From NCBI GenBank assembly GCA_030142905.1, contig JASJOG010000003.1, positions 5,611,501 to 5,675,500 of the forward strand: a stretch of 64,000 nt of DNA, given 5' to 3'. The notes under the pieces are model-generated. The model was given only the letters and a program-made list of their open reading frames with translations, had not been told where the DNA came from and did not search any database. The stretch is from Heliopora coerulea. Its lineage: Eukaryota > Cnidaria > Anthozoa > Scleralcyonacea > Helioporidae. Of the stretch, positions 55,401 to 64,000 are shown piece by piece. The first letter of the stretch is position 1; every line of letters begins with the position of its first letter. The translations under genes and the position numbers were made by a program.

Positions 55401-57543
55401 GGTATGATCCTCAGAAAACTAAATTTTTTAATGCACATAATAAAGTGGACTTCAGTCGCAAGATATCTTTACTACATGAAAATTCAATTTATGCCGTTTT
55501 TTGTTGATTCCGTTGCCATCGTAATGTTAGGGGAAGATTGGAAGAATTTACCTGCTGAAAGATAGCCATATTGTAGCACCTCTAACTCGCTTCCTATATA
55601 ATCAAATCACTTTGAACCTTCCGGTAAAAGTTAACGGGAAAAATGTGCAATTTTGTTTTCTGATTCAAAAAGCCATAACAAATTTCCTGTAAACTATTCC
55701 ACAGAATGTATTCATTGTAGAGAATAAGGCATGTTTAATTGCTTAAAACTTGAGTTCATTTCAGTTAGTTCTTATAGAGTTATCTTTGCCAGATTTTGTG
55801 CAGTTTTGTAAAATGATGATCTTGGAGAAAAAACAGTTCAGAAGATTTTTTCCAAAGTACAAAACGTTGTCTTCCAAGACCTTCAGAAACAATCTACATA
55901 TGTTGTTCCTATGCTCAATATTTTCCTAAGGTTCTTGCGTGAAAAATAAAGGTCAAAGTCAAATTGGGTAAAAGTAAGGAAGGTCATTCAAGGTCACCGG
56001 GGCTGATAGGCATATTTCGATGTTTGTAAGTTATAACATTAAATAATTGCAAAACACAAGCGAACAAAAAGAGCCCCTGTCTCTGCTCCTGTACCCTACC
56101 TCCCTCAGGTGTGCTGGGTCTCTGCAGAGTCCTATACATACCGGTTCACCCACACGTGGGCGCCAAGACTATGATTGAGTTTGTGTGAGTTGCTTTTTGC
56201 TATGTACTCGCAGAATAGTCCATTTTCCTTTCACGTGGGACACTTCTTTCTGTTTGTGGGTTGACCAAAACTCCAGTGTCATCTCAAAAAGCGTTTACCA
56301 ACAGCCAGTTATATCTGAAGCATATGCGAATAAGAGCGGTGATGCGGACGGAGGCAACGTTTATCTTAATAGGATAGGGATAGTTAATTTACGTACAAAA
56401 TTCACAAAAATAATAAATAGGTGTGGCCTATGGCCTTTTTTGTGCCAGAAGAATATCAGACGTAAGTAGATGCAGTCCACAAATTGGCAAACCAGCCATA
56501 GGACGGTTGACACAACGTTTGTTCGTATGAACGACTAATGTTCTGCCCCCTACGAACGCCACGTCGTTTTTCGGCTGATAAGTGGGTATCACGCTGTTTT
56601 CAAGGGAAAGCAGTTTGATAAATGGTTATTACGCTATTTTGAAAGGTTATTACACTCCTGAATAGTAATGAGTGGAATAAAAGATTTAACACTTCTGTTG
56701 AAAAAATGAATTGTCGTTGTGTCATGAGAAAATGTTCGTTAAGGTCAACAGTTTATTTTTAGAAATTAATGTTATATGTTAACCAAAAAAAACGAAATAT
56801 CGTGTTGGACCCATGTAAAACATGACATTTAAATGTCACTTCAATAACATCGGCTTTCCTGGTTATGTAGAACATAATAAACCATCTAAAATCGTCACTG
56901 AATGTCTGGGATATGTTTAACAGGACTGAAATATAAATCAATCACAACCATCGCACCTTTTACAATTTTCTCTTTTCTGATGATAAAGTCAATTGAATTA
57001 GGTGTATAAGTCATTGAAATCACGGATTAACCCTGGTAATCCTGGATTAGATCTGGTCACTCCATCATGCATTGAACAACCGGGTCCTGGGGTGTATAGA
57101 CTTTCAAAGCTCGAACGTGTCATTGATGTGAAATATATCGTGACAATGCTGTCGACGCTTGTAGTTTGCACAATTTATCGTTACTATAGGACTAACATAA
57201 CAAATTTATCTCGATAAGAGAAATTTTATTCTAACTAGTTTAGTACAAGAGATATTTCGTACTAACTAGTTGGCGATTAAGAACGTTAAGGATTAACGTG
57301 TTTTTAAACTTAATAATGTTTATCCTGCAGTGATCTTTAAGCAGTTAAAGAACTAAAAAATGGATGGTAGGTATGGAGCTGCTAACCATTTAGGCGGTAC
57401 AAATGGTTAGCCATTGAACTACAGAGGCGACGAAACGATAATAAAAGTGGGGATGCCCGGTGAGGCTCCAATCTCTGTATGGCTTTGTCTGACAGCATGG
57501 TCTAAGGATAAAAACCCCAATGGTCAGTTGCCATCATTATAGA
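52481..57543. other. No supported gene
   Basis: Several short frames exist, but none has a recognised domain. The frame pairs at 53396-53906 and 55129-55351 look more protein-like than the rest but could not be assigned. 56605-56735 is the second copy of the dispersed repeat at 25194-25325. 54936-55020 has GTGGTAGACCTAAC/GTAGGGCCTACCAC short inverted ends. Confidence 0.4.
56605..56735. repeat. Dispersed repeat, copy 2
   Basis: GAAAGGTTATTACACTCCTG, AGTAATGAGTGGAATAAAAG and CTGTTGAAAAAATGAATTG correspond in order to 25194-25325. Confidence 0.6.
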
Positions 57544-57850
57544 CAGGGGCGGATCAAGAATTTTGAGAAAGGGGGGCGCATAATTTTTTTTCTCACAAAT
57601 TCATTCCACTATGTGGCGTTTTAGTCGAATAATTTTTATGCTATTATCGTTTCCGGTGTTTTTTGAATATCTTCTAACCACCTTTTCTTTTCTTTGCTGT
57701 TTGTTCCGATTCTCGTTGAAAATAATCATCAATCTTCTGGGTGGTTGATGAGTTTAATACTTGTGTTCAGTAACAAAGCAAAAAGTCACATGACAACAAC
57801 CCAAAAAAGTGGGACGCGGGTCCGATGCGCCCCCGCGTAAATCCGCCCAT
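57544..57850. mobile_element. hAT-like MITE, CAGGGGCGGATC end
   Basis: CAGGGGCGGATCAAG at 57544 and AAATCCGCCC near 57839-57848 are imperfect inverted ends with G-rich/C-rich subtermini (GGGGGGCGC and GCGCCCCCGC). TSD is not clean. Non-coding. Confidence 0.55.
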
Positions 57851-58910
57851 CATAGTGGTACCAAAACGATAATTTGAATGTTGTTTGAAGTCGAATTTGT
57901 GATTTGCGAAAGGTTCGTTCATTTAACGCAATTGATCGGGCGAGTTTATTGCGCACATTTAAGCCGGTAAATATAGGGCTAGCTACTGGTCTATAGGAAC
58001 AGTCTAATAGAGCTATCTGCGGCCTCGCTGCCCCCTCTCCTGAGGGTTCAAATTTTGTCAGTCATATACAGTTCAGACATTTCAGTACATGTACATATGG
58101 CTTTTCAATTTAAATTAGAACACCTGTATTGCCTTGCTACAAATTACTAAAATAGAACATGTTGTCAAAAAGTGGGGGCCCTGCACACACTCTAACCCCC
58201 ACCAAAAATGTGGGATGCATGGCCCCCTCGGCCCCCGCTTCCGGTCCCCATGTTCAATGACAGTGATCATGTGTCGATCTACTCTAATAATGATTGTTCA
58301 CGTGATTCGACTGTACTGATGGGTCCGGTTTTCGGATTGAAACTGTTCAATAGAAAATCTTGGCTGCAATGCAATTGAAAAATCCTTTAAACATCGTGAA
58401 ATCATCATGATATTAAAAGCTTCACCTGGAAAGTTACCTTATTATCTTCGTGAATTATTCACTAAACCCTAGTTCGCATATGTCGATGACGGTCGCCGAT
58501 AAGAGCTTCATATATCGCCAATCGCTGCAAATCATCGTCGATCAAGTTTGCAATTGTTCGCGATTGGTAGTTGTCATATGACGCAGATGATCGGCGATGA
58601 TCTGCGATGTCGCAGGAAACAAAGACTGGAAAACTCGCTTAAAACAGGCTATAATAAAACAACCAGACCACCGCGATCCCTCGACATACAGTAGGAGACC
58701 GGTTGAAGACCTTATGCCTTAACACAAGCTATTTTTCTACCATATAGTGCACTTCGTGAATGAATAAACAAATCCAAGCAGCAAGAATTTGGCAGCAGAA
58801 AACAAAACCTAGGCTCCATGTTGGCTCGATCTGGTGTAGCCCGCAATCCTATGGTCAGCAGACGAACAATTCAGTTAACGGCCCAATTCAGCCCAATAAC
58901 AGTCCAATAG
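57851..58910. other. Non-coding stretch
   Basis: No gene is supported. GGGGGCCCTGC and GGCCCCCTCGGCCCCC near 58170-58250 may be another hAT-like end. 58460-58620 is rich in CGATGA/TCGCCGAT-type words. Confidence 0.4.
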
Positions 58911-60290
58911 GGGTCATCCATTTAGTACCTACGTAAAATTTCGGCAATTTTTCACCCCTCCCCCATTTATACGCCATTGTACGCTATTTTCGCACCCTCT
59001 CTCCTCTGCGCACGTACGCATCAAATACACCTTGAATGACCCCCCTCTCCGTCACATAATCTTTAATAATTATTATTTATATCACGTAATTCTAAAATCA
59101 TATATAAGCGTGTTGGGTGAATCTCTGGGTGAATCTCTGGATGCGAATCTTCTGGGCCTCCAAGAACTGCGTTTGTTTTTTAAGGTAAGGATTAGCATCG
59201 CGAAATGCTTGAACAAAACTGTAATATCTTTTTTGACCTTCCATGATTCGAATGCATGATATTAGCTCCATAATTTTTTTTAATCAGTAATGTTAGAACG
59301 GCCTGCGACATTGACACTGTCCCGGCTCATTACTTCAAATTAGTCAATCTTGCAGTTAGTGAACGTACCGTTAATAGCACTCCGTGACCCGCGTTGAATC
59401 GATTGATGCTTCACCAAACCAGTGCGGCTGTCATATTTGTTCAAATTAAGTTATTTTTTAGCCCTAATAAAAATTCGTTTCGCGTACGTACGAAAGAACC
59501 GGTCTACCCCTCCTCTCCCTTTGTACGCTAATGTACGCATCAATCATACCCCCTCCTAGGCTTTTATCGATTGTGCTAGAACATTTTTGGCATAATTTGG
59601 GAAAACGAGCACATTTTGCCATTTTCTGTGGAAGTAGCACTGCTAGCATAACCGGCATATTTTTATCCGTTACAGAGCACATGACTAGGGCCATAACTCT
59701 CCAGTAAGTCACGTTTTGCTTATATTGAGTTAATTTTAAAGTTTTTTTTCAGCCTTGTTAAATTCTGTCGATTTGTGGGCCTTAGACTAGGCGCCTGGGG
59801 TCCACCGGAACTTTAGTTCCGATCCATTAAACGCTCTCAAAGTCAAAACAAGATGGTTCAATTTAACTGAACTGTTGTTATATGTTTTTTTCCAACCTTT
59901 CTGTCGATTCAATGAATATTCTTTAACTTGATTACTTGCAAGCAAGTGTAATGCAGCAGGGAACTTTTTGAGGATACGATATGATACCAAGCCATCAGTG
60001 CAATTTTGTGTTGTATTTAAAACATTTCAGGGGATCAGGACCAATCTGTTAAAAGCTAGACAACGTTGAAAACAATAACATGTTTTGCTTCCTTTACTAT
60101 ATAAAAAACAAACATTTAATTTCGAGCTTTTAAAGTTAATTTCTGAAAGCATAATTTCAGAAAAAAGAAGCATAATTTCAGCATAATTTTGGTTAAAAAC
60201 GAGCAGTGCTAGTAGCATAAAGTGCTACTTTTACTATCACAATCGATAAAAGCCTACCCCCTATCCCTCATGCGTACGTACTAAATGGAT
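58911..60290. mobile_element. Probable TIR element with a second palindromic element nested
   Basis: GGTCATCCATTTAGTACCTACG at the left mirrors CGTACGTACTAAATGGATTG at the right end (about 60268-60290). Inside, TAGGCTTTTATCGATTGTG at 59558 is mirrored by CACAATCGATAAAAGCCTA at 60239-60257, with further mirrored AGCACTGCTAG and TTTTGGCATAA segments. The boundaries and TSDs are not exact, so the nesting order is inference. Confidence 0.5.
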
Positions 60291-60342
60291 TGCCCCATAA
60301 CAGCCCAAGAAAAGCCCATCGACTAACTGATTGAATTGAACC

Positions 60343-62309
60343 CAGTGAACTCAATTTCCATATCTGGAATGCTAACAGGCCAATGAAAAGTGAAGCCAAG
60401 ATGGCCGCCCATGGAGGCCAATTTAGACGTCAGTTTCAGTCCCCTACGCGGGCTTGTACGTCAGTTTCAGATTTCCCACGCGACTTTTTACCTTTCCTGA
60501 GAGGTTTTTGTTTGAAAATGCGCACAAAATGTTTCTTCAAAACATAGAAATGAGTTTAAGAACTTCAAATATATTTCGACAAAATCAAACCATAAAACAG
60601 GTTATACTTTTCACGAAAATACGCTACCAAACTAACGAGAAACCTGAGAAAACAGTCTCGATAAATTACTTAAGCAAACTGCCAAGTGCTCGTCCACTTT
60701 TTACCGTTAGTTTACCATGTCTAGACAATTTAACACATTTCTCCGCTAAATGGCATTTTTAAATTCTTTTGAATGCTCGATTATGTAAAATAAATCCAGT
60801 AATATATCGTCTTGAACACTTTTCCCATGGTTAGGAATGCTTTTGAAGCCGAACCAAACTAAAACTAATAACTAAAGTCGCGTAAAGGACTGGAACTGAC
60901 GTATAAGACCGCGAAGAGGACTGAAACTGACGTCCAAAATTGGCTTCCATGGGCGGCCATCTTGGCTTCACTTTTCGCCCGTGCAAATGACTGGGAGTTA
61001 GCATTCCAGATATGGAAACTGAGTTCACTGATCTGGAATTCTAACTGGCTAATGAAAAGTGAAGTCAAGATGGCCGCCCATGGAGGGAAATTTTGGACGT
61101 CAGTTTCAGTCCTCTTCGCGGTCTTATACGTCAGTTCCAGTCCTTTACGCGACTTTAATCTTCAGTTTTTGTTTTGTTCGACTTCGAAAACATTCACAAC
61201 CACGGAAAAAGTGCACAGACGAAATATTACTGGACCAATTTTACATGTTTGAGTGTTTAAAAGGATTCATTATTGCTGTGTTGCCTAAGAACTGTCCTAG
61301 ATTGTCTAAAGATGGTAAACTGACGGTAACAAAAGGACGTGCACTTAGTACTTTCCTCAAGTAATTTTTCGGGACCGTTTTATCAGGTTTCTTGTCAGTT
61401 TGGTAATTTATTTTCGTGAAAATATATGACCTGTAACTCGGTTTTACTTTGTTGAAATATATTTGAAATTCTTAAACTCATTTCTATCTTTTGAAGACAT
61501 GTTTTGTGTGCATTTCCAAAGAAAACTCTTCGGAAAATGTAAAAAGTCGCGTGACAGACTAAAACTGACGTACAAGCCCGCGTAGGAGGCTTAAACTGAA
61601 GTCCAAAATTGGCCTCCATGGGCGGCCATTTTGACTTCACTTTTCATTGGCCAGTTAGCATTCCAGATATGGAAATTGAGTTCACCGGGCCGCCCATGGA
61701 GGCCAATTTTGTACGTCAGTTTCAGTCCCCTACGCTAGCTTGTACGTCAGTTTTAGTCTCCCACGCGACTTTTTCTGAAAATTTTCCCAATTGAAAATAC
61801 ACACAAAACATGTCTTCAAAAGATAGAAATGAGTTTAAGAATTTCAAATATATTTCGACAAAGTCAAACCGAGTTACAGGTCATATATTTTCATGAAAAT
61901 ATATTACCAAACTGGCGAGAAACCTGATAAAACAGTCCCGAAAAATTAGTTGAGGAAAGTACTAAGTGCACGTCCTTTTTCCCCGTCAGTTTACCATCTT
62001 TAGACAATCTAGGACAGTTCTTAGGCCACACAGCAATAGAGAATCTTTTTGAACACTCGAATATGTAAAACTGGTCCAGTAATATTTCGTCTGTGCACTT
62101 TTTCCATGGTCGTCAATGTTTTCGAAGTCGAACCAAACAAAAACTGAAAATTAAAGTCGTGTAATGGACTGGAACTGACGTCAAGACCGCAAAGAGGACT
62201 GAAACTGACGTAAAAAAATTCCTCTCCATTGACGGCCATCTTAGCTTCAGTTTTTGCTCGACCAAATGACTAGGAGTTAGCATTCCAGATATGAAAATTG
62301 AATTCGCTG
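60343..62309. mobile_element. Composite TIR element: three alternating modules in one 8-bp TSD
   Basis: ATTGAACC at 60335-60342 and 62310-62317 flanks outer ends CAGTGAACTCAATTT and its mirror AAATTGAATTCGCTG. Inside are three copies of one about 650-bp non-coding unit: A (60343-61030, plus), B (61031-61685, inverted, first about 20 bp missing) and C (61686-62309, plus, left end missing). Each unit has inverted ends with TCTGGAATGCTAAC, AAGATGGCCGCCCATGG and GACGTCAGTTTCAGTCC. CAG start and 8-bp TSD fit hAT. Confidence 0.82.
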
Positions 62310-62367
62310 ATTGAACCTCCCCGCTATACCTCATCGATTATGCCATCCATGAGGTAAAAAAGAAAAC

Positions 62368-62547
62368 TACGATTTACGAAGTAAAAATGTTAAATTTTCT
62401 TTCACTAAACCAAATACAAACTTTCTAAAAATAAGCTTTTCCTATAGAGCTGCAAAGACATGGAACGAACTACCGAGTGAACTTAGAAATAATTTAACGA
62501 TGTCGGCAACTTTATTTAAACGTAAACTAGAGCTCATAACTGATTAA
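62368..62547 (+). pseudogene. LINE C-terminal fragment with 3' UTR
   Basis: 60 codons (YDLRSKNVKFSFTKPNTNFL, then SFSYRAAKTWNELPSEL) match the C-terminus of the LINE at 35224-36486. After the stop, a 3' UTR runs to about 62715 with GGTTCTTTGAAAAGCAG and GTGGCTACCGTGTTAAAA, ending in (AAATT)-type repeats. Strongly 5'-truncated. Confidence 0.75.
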
Positions 62548-62719
62548 ACAGCTTCATTCATAGTGTTAGGATGTTAAGTAAATAGTTAGTATAGTTTTGT
62601 ATTTAACATTGTATTCTTTAACTTTAATATATGGAGTCAAGGTTCTTTGAAAAGCAGCTTTTCCTGAAGTGGCTACCGTGTTAAAATAATTTCAATTAAA
62701 AAATTAAATTAAAATCTTC

Positions 62720-64000
62720 TGATTGATCGGATTTCCGTAAACAATGTTTTGTTAATTTTGAAACGCCATGAACTAGTGTGTGGAGATTGTTTTCGGTGAC
62801 AGTCTCACGGTCCTTAAACATATTATCAGCCTACGGACTTTTCGAAATGAATGCTTTCTTACTGCGCTTAAAATCAGTTACGTCGATAAGATCTTGCTTA
62901 TGAGTTATAGAAGTAACGTTTTACGTTCTATGTTTTACATAGGTCCAACAAGATATCCCATTTTATACATTAATTTCCACAACTATAACGTTGACCTTCA
63001 AGAAACATTAAAAATTATTCCCGATGGTATAGAAAGATTCTTTTTACTGTTTTTTTAAGTCCATTATCAGTAACTAATGCGCAAACCATGCAGTCGACAG
63101 TTTAATATAGTGCAAACATTTCTCATTGACTTATAGCTAAACCTAACAACATACCAAACCGTATTTGTTGATATCTCTAAGCGAAAATTCTTGAACATTC
63201 AAACCCACTGGTTCTCTTGACTGAACAGTTTTTATCTCTCCTCCTTATTCTACACATGACGTATTTTAACTAATATCGAAATTTAAATCATTTACCATCT
63301 ATTGTGCATTTCACTCTCAGGTTTATCCTTAATTGAATTAGGTGTGCATTGGTTGTCTAATCCAGTTCAAATTTCCCTACATAAATTCTTGTTAAATCAA
63401 CTCAACGTCTTCAAAGGAAGCTTCCAACCTTCTTTGGCAAAATCCTTTGCACCTGCCCTCAGTATAGTGACTAATCCAGGAATAAACCAATCACCCCCAT
63501 CCCTTGAAACAACCGAATCCTAAACTTTGGAAAAATGGAACAGGTTCCGAAAAACATCATTCTTAACTTGTCTTTCAAAACTTTTACATCATGAAATTTC
63601 CTAAGTGCCACTCGAAGCCATTTTCCAATAGTTAGGTTAGCTGTCAAACGTTGGATAAGCAAGGGAGATTGGGAGATTCTTTCCGGATAAGAATTCGCGA
63701 GCTACACGTTGAAAAAAATTTGAATACATACAAGAACTTACAAAATACTGTCAGAAATGCCAAGAATCTTCCAAACTGGACTTCTTTGAAATAATGGATA
63801 CTGTCGATACAAGCTAAAATTGAATGAAGGTTACTACATCCAGCTGGAAAAATTGAAACTGAATGGCCAAGAAGACCACATGGTAATGAACTTAACATTT
63901 TAATGATACTCTATAATTCTATCGCCTAATGTTAATTTATTTCTTTTTCAGTTATATGTAACCTGTGGTTCAATAAAACTCGAACAATTCTGAATGGATA
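62720..64000. other. Mostly unassigned; possible integrase zinc-finger fragment near 63718-63800
   Basis: At about 63718 a plus-strand frame reads EYIQELTKYCQKCQE, which resembles the C-x-x-C half of a retroelement integrase HHCC finger. No matching core is visible, so this is weak. No host exon is supported. Confidence 0.3.

Noticed and set aside
57340..57430. Third tRNA-derived SINE (TAGTTCAATGG box A on the minus strand)
   Set aside because: A box A-like word is present, but there is no box B at the right distance.

Overview
This window is intron- and transposon-rich animal DNA. Two host genes can be read with confidence, and both are metazoan in type: FTSJ1 (a tRNA 2'-O-methyltransferase, minus strand) and a GAB/DOS-family docking adaptor (plus strand, five coding exons). 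The repeat mix is BEL/Pao, Ty3/gypsy, Penelope-like elements (PLEs) with GIY-YIG and palindromic tails, hAT and other terminal-inverted-repeat (TIR) elements, tRNA-derived SINEs and an AT-rich background. This fits an anthozoan cnidarian such as a stony coral. That assignment is inference from family content, not from a species marker.

Layout. 1-13.6 kb is a graveyard of retroelements on the plus strand: a BEL/Pao integrase end with its LTR start, an inverted-and-broken PLE carrying an 8-bp-TSD hAT insertion, a decayed Ty3/gypsy pol, and two decayed BEL/Pao copies, one split by PLE-tail palindromes in AT microsatellites. 14.1-25.7 kb is FTSJ1. Its first coding exon (25389-25688) and a second exon (14125-14513) are separated by a 10.9-kb intron. 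That intron holds an inverted SINE pair and a mariner-like TIR element, which itself received a PLE tail and a complete 5.4-kb BEL/Pao provirus (16604-22037). 25.7-30.1 kb lies between the divergent genes and holds a PLE-tail palindrome, a 166-bp hAT MITE and a 2.8-kb DNA transposon relic with a DDE-integrase-like gene. 30.6-49.7 kb is the GAB-like gene (PH domain, Tyr-Asp-x-Pro repeats, two PxxxRxxKP motifs, C-terminal SHP2-type tyrosine site). Its introns hold a LINE, MITEs, palindromes and minisatellites. 49.7-64 kb has no gene I can support. It contains hAT-like MITEs, a second inverted SINE pair, a three-module composite TIR element (60343-62309) and a LINE 3' end.

The two genes are transcribed away from each other, with about 4.9 kb between their start codons. 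FTSJ1 modifies the tRNA anticodon loop. The GAB-like protein is a membrane-proximal scaffold for receptor tyrosine kinase signalling. Nothing in the sequence links them functionally.

The most interesting items are the BEL/Pao copy that lacks the reverse-transcriptase core yet has almost identical LTRs, the composite element that carries three alternating modules inside one target duplication, and the CACTG-ended, 8-bp-TSD DNA transposon with a matching MITE inside the GAB-like gene.
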